DNA of 10,818 nucleotides from CAIXTV01 sp037144095 (GCA_037144095.1 JBAWXL010000161.1:1-10818), one strand, 5' to 3'; counted from the stretch's first letter, positions 1-6,800 are shown. Translations and numbers: made by a program. The notes: generated by a model from the sequence alone, not told the origin.

Positions 1-490
1 CTGTAGCACCTGTAGCACCTGTAGCGCCTGTGTGCCCAACAGCACCTGTAGCACCGGGAGTTCCATTTGCTGCATACAATGCATAAGGCACGCTTAGTAA
101 CTGACTTGTTCCAACAATAGAATAGCTTGTACCTCCGGTTGGGTCAGTTTCAGTTTTAATAAAATAAGGACCGTTTGCCCAATTGATTCCGGCAAAGGTT
201 CCTAATATAGGCACTCCTGCTCCAATTTCAAGGTCTACTAATCCATTGGCATTGGTTTGGGGATCTGGATTGTACAACTCTTTGTATACAACGGTTCCGG
301 TGGCAGAACCTTGAATGATACTTACTCTCATGCCTACTGCATGGTTAGTAATCAAATTATTAGTTGCGCCACGAATGACTGCCTGATAACTCATTTTTTG
401 TGGACTTTGCCCAAAAACGGATGTGCTGATTTGCTGATATGCTAATATGATGATTAGCAAAGTGAAAATTTTGGATAATGTTTTTTTCAT
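1..490 (-). CDS. Collagen-like secreted protein with MSYQAVIR-type N-terminal domain (5' part only)
   Basis: The gene starts at the ATG at 490 and runs off the left edge, so only 163 codons are visible. Residues 1-27 form a Sec signal peptide (MKK start, hydrophobic core FTLLIIILA, likely cleavage near VFG-Q). Residues 32-142 hold the domain that starts MSYQAVIRGATNNL and ends SVPYALYAANG, including ITNHAVGMRVSI and NANGLVDLEIGAG. This domain is typical of a large family of Bacteroidota secreted or surface proteins. From residue 143 a Gly-X-Thr collagen-like tract begins (GATGAVGHTGATGATGAT) and continues out of view. Family members usually follow the tract with a C-terminal globular region, which cannot be seen here. 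The start lies 4 bp after the stop of the 983-495 gene, so the two are almost certainly cotranscribed. Role inferred: extracellular structural or adhesive fibre. Part of the signal peptide is encoded by octamer repeats. Confidence 0.9.
   Translation of the reverse strand, partial: MKKTLSKIFTLLIIILAYQQISTSVFGQSPQKMSYQAVIRGATNNLITNHAVGMRVSIIQGSATGTVVYKELYNPDPQTNANGLVDLEIGAGVPILGTFAGINWANGPYFIKTETDPTGGTSYSIVGTSQLLSVPYALYAANGTPGATGAVGHTGATGATGAT
2..55 (-). repeat. 9-bp tandem repeat coding for the collagen-like Gly-Ala-Thr tract
   Basis: Six 9-bp units (plus-strand consensus TGTAGCACC) run from the left edge region. On the minus strand they encode GAT tripeptides, with one variant unit giving GHT and one giving GAV. 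The array is in frame and clearly continues beyond position 1. Such short in-frame units are prone to length change by slippage. Confidence 0.85.
423..454 (-). repeat. Octamer tandem repeat (ATYAGCAN) inside a signal-peptide coding region
   Basis: On the plus strand four consecutive octamers are visible: GTGCTGAT, TTGCTGAT, ATGCTAAT and ATGATGAT. Their reverse complement follows ATYAGCAN. The same unit makes up the array at 3761-3812, there in the opposite orientation. Here it encodes residues 13-23 of the collagen-like protein, within the hydrophobic core and C-region of its signal peptide. Confidence 0.7.
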
Positions 491-494
491 GTTT

Positions 495-983
495 TTATTT
501 TTTTATGATTTTAAATGTTTTTAATTCTTTATTTCCATCTGAGATTTGCAGAAAATAAGAGGCATCTGCCAGATTGCTCATCTGGATTTTTGTTTCATTT
601 GCTTCCGTTTTATCGTTTGCAATTAATTTTCCATTGATGTCAAACAATTTATAAGTGAGATTATTTTTTGGATAATTTTCCACTTTCAAAATGAGAAAAT
701 CAGAGGTAGGATTGGGATAGATTGAGCAATTGAGGCTAATGCCCTTTGCTTCTTCAATTCCGATGACAACTGAAATTTCGTAGGGTTGTTGCACTCCTTG
801 TGCAACCGAACCATTGGTTCCACTATGAGTGGAGTAGACTATCTGGCCAACGGAATAACTCGACGTTCCGCCTGTGCCCGTGGCATTTCCGCCTGAACCA
901 TCAATTGTTTGCTGCGCCCTTAAACCTGTTAGCCCTATAACTAACAATAGTAAGGCACATAAATTAAGTTTTTTGTTTTGCAT
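495..983 (-). CDS. Short secreted protein with T9SS type A C-terminal sorting domain
   Basis: This 162-residue protein has a Sec signal peptide (residues 1-23; core LCALLLLVIGLTGL, cleavage near LRA-Q). A compact Gly/Ser/Thr-rich segment follows (24-70; GGNATGTGGTSSYSVGQIVY, then GSVAQGVQQPYEIS). The C-terminal T9SS type A sorting domain spans about 80-162: YPNPTSD at 89-95, LKVENY, YKLFDINGKL, and a KTFKIIKK end. Proteins of this kind cross the outer membrane through the Por/T9SS machinery, with removal of the C-terminal domain. It is small for a T9SS cargo, and the pre-tail segment matches no enzyme I know. The spacing of 4 bp to the collagen-like gene downstream indicates one transcription unit and suggests the pair acts together at the cell surface (inference). 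The ATG at 983 is supported by a strong Shine-Dalgarno sequence. Confidence 0.88.
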   Translation of the reverse strand: MQNKKLNLCALLLLVIGLTGLRAQQTIDGSGGNATGTGGTSSYSVGQIVYSTHSGTNGSVAQGVQQPYEISVVIGIEEAKGISLNCSIYPNPTSDFLILKVENYPKNNLTYKLFDINGKLIANDKTEANETKIQMSNLADASYFLQISDGNKELKTFKIIKK

Positions 984-990
984 AGTTGCT

Positions 991-998
991 CTCCTTCT
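991..998 (-). promoter_or_regulatory. Strong Shine-Dalgarno sequence for the 983-495 gene
   Basis: On the minus strand AGAAGGAG stands 7 nt before the ATG at 983, nearly ideal in match and spacing to the 16S rRNA 3' end. The other start sites in this window have A-rich or featureless leaders. Genes of Bacteroidota rarely use Shine-Dalgarno sequences, so this site is unusual and also fixes the start codon. Confidence 0.65.
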
Positions 999-1027
999 AA
1001 TTTAAGATTAAGTTAATAATTTGTTTT

Positions 1028-1113
1028 CCTACTCATAAGGCTTTTCGGTTGCGCCCCCAGCATTTAGCTTTGCAGGATAAGCCCGTTTTTTATAGTGTTT
1101 TTCGGCTTCCACT
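1028..1113 (-). repeat. Repeated leader element, copy A
   Basis: Positions 1028-1057 match 2193-2223 at nearly every base (two mismatches and one gap by eye). After a 27-bp segment absent from copy B, similarity resumes at lower identity from GTTTTTT (1085) to about 1113, against 2224-2254. Both copies lie just upstream of genes for exported proteins, in the same orientation. On the minus strand copy A contains an open frame from a GTG at 1112 to a stop at 1029 (27 residues, ending GGATEKPYE). Whether it is a leader peptide, a gene remnant or an RNA or DNA element cannot be told from one window. Confidence 0.6.
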
Positions 1114-1189
1114 TTATATTCAAATATTTATATTGATTTAATTGAACTTCTGAATATTCATTAGTAAAAAAGAAAAATTTATTACACAG

Positions 1190-1197
1190 CAAATATA
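1190..1197 (-). promoter_or_regulatory. Possible promoter -7 box for the short T9SS / collagen-like unit
   Basis: The minus strand reads TATATTTG, a perfect match to the Bacteroidota -7 consensus TAnnTTTG. No TTG or TTTG sits at the expected distance upstream, so the -33 element is missing or degenerate. Transcription from here would give a leader of about 200 nt carrying copy A of the repeated element. Confidence 0.35.
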
Positions 1198-1462
1198 ATT
1201 ACTTTATTTTAATTACTAAAAGAAAATCTACAGAAAACCATATTTCTTAAATGGAAAACCTTATTATAATGTTCAATCCATAACGATTTTTTCATTCTGA
1301 GAAATAGTTTGTAAAGATACAAAAAAATGATATTATAGCGTTTTGACTTATTTTTAGTTGAAATTGATGTGTTTTTATGCTAATTTTGGATGCATTAGTT
1401 TATAGTTAAAATTCTGTTAGAATTATGCGGGAAACGAAGCCAAAAAGAAAAGTATTCTCTGT

Positions 1463-2173
1463 TTAGAGTTTAGTATAGGTGCCTTTCCCATAGGTGGTGA
1501 TTCCATTGGTTATTTCGCTATAATATATATACATTGTTGTGTTTGTTCCATAAACTATTGAGCTGCTTATACTCGTAAAAGTTCGATCAGCAGGTGGGTT
1601 TCCTGTGTTTAAAACCGTTTGAGAGGGAATACTCATTGTTAGACCTACTTTATTTCCATATACAGAACAATTAGCGTTAGCAGCAAATTTTGAGAAAAGC
1701 ACTCTGTTGTTTATGGTGGTTGAAGGTGTAATAGTTTCTGTATAAACAATGTTAGGAGCTCCTGCTGTGCTATCGTTCACATTATAGTTTCCTTGCAAAT
1801 TTTCGGCCTGATTATACACTCTAACATAGCGTTGGACTGAGTTTTGATTCCCTGAACTGTCAGTAGCAGAATAACTTAAAACATAAATGCCTGCTAAATT
1901 TGTATTCACTGATCCTGTAATTATAATTGAAGGGGTTATATCTCCATCTATATTATCAAAAGCTGTGCATCCCGGGTCGATAAAGTTGGCACTGTTTAAA
2001 ACAATATCGATATTAGAAGCTCCAAATAAACTTAGCGTTGGCCTTGTTGTATCTATTCCATTTTGTACCGGTGGAGTAACAGGGCTAACATCTTTTTTAC
2101 ATCCATTGCAAAAAATCAGTGCGAAACCAATAAAAAGAATTGCGAAAGCTAAAATAACAGGCTGTTTTTTCAT
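1463..2173 (-). CDS. Lipoprotein with DUF5011/HYR-like Ig domain
   Basis: This 236-residue protein begins with a lipoprotein signal peptide: MKK, a hydrophobic core (FAILFIGFALIF), then NGC-KKD with Cys25 as the likely lipidated residue and a charged KKD after it, as is common in Bacteroidota lipoproteins. Residues 41-120 match the DUF5011 (Ig-like, HYR-related) pattern: DTTRPTLSLFG, NFIDPGCTAFDNIDGDIT, AGIYVLSYSATDSSGN, YVRVY. Residues 125-236 are rich in predicted beta strands (NLQGNYNVND near the start, GKGTYTKL at the end) and resemble the small C-terminal beta domains of other Bacteroidota lipoproteins, but I cannot name the family. Role inferred: envelope or surface-exposed binding protein. 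It follows the 2959-2261 gene by 87 bp, with copy B of the repeated element in between. There is no Shine-Dalgarno sequence; the ATG at 2173 is supported by the signal peptide. Confidence 0.85.
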   Translation of the reverse strand: MKKQPVILAFAILFIGFALIFCNGCKKDVSPVTPPVQNGIDTTRPTLSLFGASNIDIVLNSANFIDPGCTAFDNIDGDITPSIIITGSVNTNLAGIYVLSYSATDSSGNQNSVQRYVRVYNQAENLQGNYNVNDSTAGAPNIVYTETITPSTTINNRVLFSKFAANANCSVYGNKVGLTMSIPSQTVLNTGNPPADRTFTSISSSIVYGTNTTMYIYYSEITNGITTYGKGTYTKL

Positions 2174-2192
2174 GATTTTTAAATATTATTTC

Positions 2193-2254
2193 CCTACTCA
2201 TACGGCTTTTCAGGTTTCGCCCCGTTTTTTCATGTGGTTTCTGGACTCCATTTT
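2193..2254 (-). repeat. Repeated leader element, copy B
   Basis: This is the second copy of the element at 1028-1113. The first 31 bp (2193-2223) are nearly identical to copy A; the following stretch from GTTTTTT (2224) is more diverged. Compared with A it lacks 27 bp and has one extra base. It ends 19 bp before the lipoprotein ATG. On the minus strand an EKPYE-stop end is retained, but the upstream KKR-containing frame is shifted by the extra base. A 16-codon frame starting at 2260 directly after the stop of the preceding gene overlaps it. Confidence 0.6.
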
Positions 2255-2260
2255 TATCAT

Positions 2261-2959
2261 TTAGCCAATCACCGCACTATACACTATGCTATATGAAAAA
2301 GGTTTTTTAGTCTTTTTCAAAATATACACCAGAATATAATACTCAATTTTGCCTTTGTTTCCGCCTGGCAAAGTGTTGATGAACTTCCCTTTGTCGGCTT
2401 CTCCCAGATAGCCACCGCCATTGGCAATCAATTGAGTCAAATCGGCAGGCGCTGTGCCACCGGTTTGTCCATAAATATCAGTCCTCAAAATGCCGGAAGG
2501 CAGCGCCTTTTTCTTTGAAATATTATTTGTAATCCATAAAATATGCATCCCCGGAACGTTCGTAACGATACGATCGCAAACCGGAATGCTTTCAACATTA
2601 GGTGGCTCAGGAGTGTGTTCTTTTTTATAAGAAAAAGCCAACTCCTTAATTTTTGCGGTGTTATCGCCGCAAGCATTTTGCACCTGACCTGCCCATTTTT
2701 TGTTCATAATTCCAACCAATTCTTTTTTACCTGAATTGATTTCTTTTGTTTTTCCCTGAGCCTGATTCAACAATTCGGTGCGCTCATCCATTTTTGTTTC
2801 TATTAGGTTCACTTTATCTAACACAACCGATGCTAAAGGGTCGAGAAGTGGAACATACAATGGATGGCTAATTTGTGCATTTGCTTTTGCTTTAATATTT
2901 GCAATAAAATCTGAATCTGATAAATTGCTAACTTTGGGAACTACGATGATTTCTTCCAT
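2261..2959 (-). CDS. Hypothetical protein, 232 residues, helical N-terminus and beta-rich C-terminus
   Basis: I do not recognise a named family. There is no signal peptide (MEEIIVVPKVSNLSDSDF), so it is cytoplasmic or exported by another route. Residues 15-115 look helical and charged (VVLDKVNLIETKMDERTELLNQAQGKTKEI). There are two cysteines, Cys97 (NACGDN) and Cys128 (PVCDR). Residues 120-232 look beta-rich with a fibronectin-III-like finish (YYILVYILKKTKKPFSYSIVYSAVIG region, 207-232). The layout resembles Bacteroidota hypothetical proteins with a helical head and an FN3-like tail that ends in a similar SAVI motif; this is a resemblance from memory, not a search. It lies 39 bp after the heptad-repeat gene on the same strand, with a good promoter upstream of that gene, so the two probably share a transcript. 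The leader before the ATG is A-rich without a Shine-Dalgarno sequence. Confidence 0.75.
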   Translation of the reverse strand: MEEIIVVPKVSNLSDSDFIANIKAKANAQISHPLYVPLLDPLASVVLDKVNLIETKMDERTELLNQAQGKTKEINSGKKELVGIMNKKWAGQVQNACGDNTAKIKELAFSYKKEHTPEPPNVESIPVCDRIVTNVPGMHILWITNNISKKKALPSGILRTDIYGQTGGTAPADLTQLIANGGGYLGEADKGKFINTLPGGNKGKIEYYILVYILKKTKKPFSYSIVYSAVIG

Positions 2960-2998
2960 AATGATGTTTGTTTTTTATGTTATTAATTAATTGAATAT

Positions 2999-3562
2999 TT
3001 ATAAATGAATTTTGAAAACCTCTTTGAAAATGATTTCTGAAGACTGTAAAACGATTTCTGAAGACTGTAAAATGATTTCTGACGACTGATGCATGGCAAA
3101 ATTTGATTTAGTTTTCATTTCTGACGCAAGTTTTGTGACGTAATTAGACTCAGTTTTCATTTCTGACGCAAATTTTGTGGCACTCGACGACTGATATGTC
3201 ACAACCGACGATTCAGTTTTCATTTCTGACGCAAATTTCGCCACAACTGAAGACTGATACGTCACACCCGACGACTCAAAAGCCATAAAATTAGTGAGGT
3301 TTTCGGCATTGCAAAAATCAAAAATAATGTTGTAAGTGCCATTAGTTATGTCAGATGTGTAGAATCCCCAATGATTAGAAATGTTGCTAAAGGATATATT
3401 TAGCGGACTTGATGCCTTAAAACAGCCATCAAAAGTGGGAAATTGTAAATAATTAACAAAAGTGAGAGAAGGATAAAAAGTGTGGTTTAGGACATAGTTA
3501 CCCTGAGCGTTAATAAACGTTCCCCGAAAAGAAAGCATATTATGTGAAAAAACCGATTCCAC
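2999..3562 (-). CDS. Hypothetical protein with a C-terminal array of 12 heptad repeats
   Basis: This 187-codon frame starts at a GTG (3562); an ATG nine codons in (3538) is an alternative start. Residues 1-95 are Phe/Tyr/Asn-rich with no signal peptide and no recognised domain. Residues 96-179 are twelve uninterrupted seven-residue units such as ESSVVTY, QSSSATK, FASEMKT and QSSEIIL. Position 2 is Ser or Ala, position 3 Ser or Asn, and position 5 a small or aliphatic hydrophobic residue. The DNA is a matching 21-bp repeat. No other frame on either strand stays open through the array, and a TAnnTTTG promoter precedes the start, both favouring a real gene. The pyrimidine-rich, low-complexity N-terminal half leaves open that this is a repeat-driven chance frame. 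Function unknown. Confidence 0.5.
   Translation of the reverse strand: MESVFSHNMLSFRGTFINAQGNYVLNHTFYPSLTFVNYLQFPTFDGCFKASSPLNISFSNISNHWGFYTSDITNGTYNIIFDFCNAENLTNFMAFESSGVTYQSSVVAKFASEMKTESSVVTYQSSSATKFASEMKTESNYVTKLASEMKTKSNFAMHQSSEIILQSSEIVLQSSEIIFKEVFKIHL
3026..3277 (-). repeat. 21-bp minisatellite (12 units) with higher-order 63-bp repeats
   Basis: The array is 252 bp and exactly twelve 21-bp units. At the low-coordinate end three near-identical units run at 3032-3052, 3053-3073 and 3074-3094 (core GATTTCTGAAGACTG). Towards 3277 the repeat is organised in 63-bp blocks (3153-3215 and 3215-3277 approximately) sharing GTTTTCATTTCTGACGCAAA, plus a 42-bp version just before. The 21/42/63 spacing shows growth by unequal exchange or slippage while keeping the reading frame. 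Confidence 0.85.
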
Positions 3563-3584
3563 TCAAAAAAAATTTTATACAGTA

Positions 3585-3617
3585 CAAAGATAACTGTTTT
3601 TTGAATAACAATGTCAA
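3585..3617 (-). promoter_or_regulatory. Bacteroidota-type promoter for the heptad-repeat gene and genes behind it
   Basis: The minus strand has TATCTTTG (3592-3585), a perfect match to the -7 consensus TAnnTTTG. A TTG (3617-3615, within TTGACA) lies 22 nt upstream. This fits the TTG-N17-23-TAnnTTTG pattern reported for Flavobacterium. Transcription would begin near 3578, about 16 nt before the GTG at 3562 or 40 nt before the ATG at 3538. Confidence 0.6.
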
Positions 3618-3679
3618 GAAAAAAATGACTTTTATTGAATTTATTTTTAAAATAAATTTTATACTGCTGATATTGAATG

Positions 3680-3718
3680 AAATAATGATGAAAATATTTT
3701 TCAGCATCATCATTATTT
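3680..3718. other. AT-rich stem-loop of unknown role
   Basis: AAATAATGATG (3680-3690) and CATCATTATTT (3708-3718) are perfect 11-bp complements around a 17-nt loop; the loop contains a further possible TGAAAA/TTTTCA pairing. It sits between the probable tamB terminator and the heptad-repeat gene promoter. A run of T follows on the plus strand, but no plus-strand gene leads into it, and the minus-strand side lacks a clear U-tract. Confidence 0.45.
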
Positions 3719-3725
3719 TTATGTC

Positions 3726-3758
3726 AAAAAAACATTGCTACTAAAACCAAAAGCAATG
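3726..3758 (-). terminator. Probable intrinsic terminator of tamB
   Basis: On the minus strand CATTGCT pairs with AGCAATG (7 bp; plus positions 3733-3739 and 3752-3758) around a 12-nt loop and is followed directly by seven T residues (plus-strand A run 3726-3732). It lies 52 nt after the tamB stop. The stem is short and only moderately GC-containing, so efficiency is uncertain. Confidence 0.55.
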
Positions 3759-3760
3759 AA

Positions 3761-3812
3761 ATTAGCATATTAGCATATCAACACATCAGCATATCAATCA
3801 AATTAGCATATT
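3761..3812. repeat. Octamer tandem repeat array abutting the tamB stop codon
   Basis: On the plus strand the units are ATTAGCAT, ATTAGCAT, ATCAACAC, ATCAGCAT, ATCAATCA, one spacer A, ATTAGCAT and a partial ATT. The consensus is ATYAGCAN. The partial unit merges with the tamB stop codon (3811-3813). The same octamer occurs at 423-454 in inverse orientation. It is not a CRISPR: there are no spacers. Confidence 0.75.
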
Positions 3813-6800
3813 ATTTTTGGCTTTTTCTGAACAGTTCGCTGAGCTTGTTAAATTCTCTTCGATAGAAAAGCCCCACGCCCTGAGTGTAAAGAGAAGTGTT
3901 GTAGTTGAGCAAATTGTTATTAGAACGATTAAACACCAACACCCTGAAACGCCCATCTTGCGTAATTTTAACCTCCACCTGCACATCGCCAACAATCTGA
4001 CTGGTGCTTTGTTTGCCGGGTTGAGTGTAGGTGGTTCCGCCACCAAAACCCACATTCCCATCTACTATTACCCGATCGTTAAACAACTGAGTGGAAAGCG
4101 CCACTTGTAGCTCTTCGTTCGAAAGTTTGTCTCCGCTCTGATACTTCACTCCAATGTCGAAATCCTTACTGATTTGCGAAAGCCAGTTGCTTAATTGCGT
4201 CGAAATAAGCTCAGTTGAAGTCACTTCCACACCACTGCTCAATGTATTGCTCGACTTGCTATTTACAGTAGGCATAAAACGATTCATCACCAGAAGCGAA
4301 AAAGTCTGACGCAGCATTTCCTGTTCATTTGTGGTGTCGATAGCATCAAAAACAAAGGCTTTCACCGTATTGTCGCTATTGGGTAGCTCGAAGCCGAATT
4401 TAATGGTTGGGTTCGAAAGTTTGCCGCTCAAAGCTAAAACACTTTCGAGCGGAATTCGCTTCGAATAGGCGCTCGAATCTTCGCCTTTGGCAATGTCGCC
4501 CAACGAAACTTTTGTGCGATACTTTGCCCTGATATTGATGTCGGCATCATAGGGGTCGCCATTCCATTTAATCGAACCCCCTTTTTCAATCTTAAACCGT
4601 TTATTAATGATATTTTGAAGATTGAAATAATAATCGCCATCGTTGATAACATATTCGCCCGACATTTGAAACTGTCCCTTTTTGGGAACATAAATTTTGA
4701 TGTCGCCATCGCCGTTGGCTTTTAAAGTTCCGCCCGATTGCGGATCGAAATTAATCTGAATGGTCGCTTCCTGATTCACCAACAAATCGAAAAACAAACT
4801 GATGTCGGAAGTATTAATATATTCGCTGTCAATGTTCACCTGTACCTGTTTCGACACAAAAGTGATGAAGTTATTTTCCTTCAATGACCCTTGACTTCCC
4901 ACCGGAATCACCAATAGCGAACCTTTTGCTGGCGCAGCCGTAGCTTCAATCATCAGATCTTCCACCGGACCTGAGATTCTAAGCTTGCCACTTGCAAACA
5001 CTTTACCATAGAAGTTAGCATTGAGGGCGCTGTTGGTGTTTAATGCCAAAAACTTTTGAGGTTCAATTGTTAAATCAATCGAAAAATTGGTGAAACCTTT
5101 ATGCATCAATTTACCATTTACGATAGCTTTATTGCCATAATCGTCGCTGACTGTAATTTTATTGAAATTAATGCTATTGGGCGAAAAGCTGATTTCGTCA
5201 GCAAAATTATATTCAGTGTTGGAATAATCAATTTTCATAATGGTTCGCTGAAGCATCACTTTTCCGGTCAACTCAGGCATACTTGTTTTGCCGCCCAAAT
5301 GAAGTTTTCCGCTTGCTTTCCCAACCAAAGATGAGCTGAAAGCCCTCACATAATGTTGTATGGCTTTCAACTTGAAGTTTTCAAGAAAAATATCGAAATC
5401 GAAGTTTTCCTTTTCAGCTGTGGGATAAAAATAACCCTGAACTTTTATAGGTTTATTTTCAGAATAATTACCCATGTAGATAATCTCCATATTCGCAAAA
5501 ATGGCTTTTTTCTCATTGTCCCATTTCGAATTGATGATGGCATCGCCCAATCTATCTCCATTAAAACCAAAATTCTTAACCACCAAATTTGAAATATATT
5601 CAGGTGTTTGATAGAGTTTATAAATATCCAGTGTGCCGTTCATTGTTCCATCCAAATCAACACTTTCCTGGCTAATAACCTTATCGAAATCAGATAAATC
5701 GAAATTGGAAAAACTTACTTTAAGTGATTTGGTCGGGTCGTGAGTAATTTCTCCAAAAAGAGATAATTGCTGAAGATTATGAGAGAATTTCAAATTATTA
5801 AGCACAATAGCATTGCTGTCAATACTGATGAAATTGTCGTTATTAGTAACCCAAACACTGTCTTTAAGAGTTATAGAAGTATGATTAAGATTGACGACAT
5901 ACAAGCCTGACGAAGGGAAAACAACGTTTCCGTTAATGTTTCCAACGTTTCTATCCACCGTATCCATATCAGTCCAGTTTACTGAAAAACGCACACTATC
6001 GGTTTTCACCAAAGTAGTTATCTGCAAACTATCGAACAGCTCATTTTTATTCACATACACACTTTCACCCAGTGTTTTCAGCAAAAAGCCATCCGTAAGA
6101 GTATTGCCATTAATATGCAAATTTGAAACAAGATAATTATTGAATTTTATGTATTTACTCTCCAGGTTAAATGAAAAGTTTGAATTCATCGAGTTGAATT
6201 TCCCTGAAAGTTCAGTGTGGGGAGCAATCGTTAGATTGGGAATAAAAAGCCTGCAAAGGTCATCTGTGTTTTTAAAGGAAATCGAAAAATTCAAATGTTC
6301 ATTCGTTAATGCCTGCAAAGAGTTTGATTTTTCAGTAAGAAAAGAAGGGATATAACCATTGATGAAATGTTCGACGGAACTAATCAGGTCTTTGAAAATA
6401 AAAACCCCTTTAAAGTCAGCATCAACAAAATCAGACCTAAGCTGAAAAGTTTTACTGCTATCAGCTTCTAAAGTGGAGTTGACACTAAGCTTTTTCATGA
6501 AATAGGTTTTCCCATTTTCTTTATAGGAAGTATTAAAAAACTCCAGATTTCCAATTAGGTTATCGGGTTTATCTCCTGTGAAATTACATCTAAGCTGAGT
6601 GTTTAATACCAAATTCGAATCACGATTGATAAGATGAAGTTTTTCTAAATGGGCGTTTTGCAAAAGCGCATTGAAGTTGAATACAGGTATTTTCTCTTTG
6701 AAATCAATATTACCATTAAAAAACAAATCAGCATTCGGGTCATTTAGTTTGATATTCCCATTGAAAACCTTTTGATTCAGTTCTCCGTCAATATCGAAAT

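Larger units (their letters stand above)
984..1462. other. 479-bp intergenic region upstream of the short T9SS gene
   Basis: No convincing full-length gene is present on either strand. The region holds, from left to right, the Shine-Dalgarno sequence (991-998), the repeated leader element copy A (1028-1113) with a short open frame, a perfect TAnnTTTG-type box (1190-1197, minus), and a small AT-rich hairpin (1410-1424; AATTCT and AGAATT around a 3-nt loop). The hairpin lies 39 bp downstream of the lipoprotein stop and could weakly terminate it. The rest is AT-rich without recognised structure. Confidence 0.6.

Noticed and set aside
1298..1330. GTATCTTTAC on the minus strand as a promoter -7 box
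   Set aside because: It deviates from TAnnTTTG at the last G and has no TTG at proper spacing. The perfect box at 1190-1197 is the better candidate, although also unsupported at -33.
1887..2264. Plus-strand open frame of 125 codons
   Set aside because: It is antisense to the lipoprotein gene, whose minus frame has a lipobox and DUF5011 pattern. The plus frame shows no recognisable domain and ends by chance.
3026..3277. Possible CRISPR array
   Set aside because: The units are directly tandem with no unique spacers, vary in sequence, and keep a reading frame. No cas genes are nearby.
3544..3744. Plus-strand 66-codon frame rich in Ile, Phe, Lys and Asn
   Set aside because: It comes from AT-rich spacer DNA and overlaps the minus-strand promoter, the start of the heptad-repeat gene and the stem-loop at 3680-3718. 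Its composition is that of translated AT-rich noncoding DNA.
4434..4709. Alternative minus-strand frame within tamB
   Set aside because: It lies fully inside the well-conserved C-terminal TamB domain in another frame, with no independent support.
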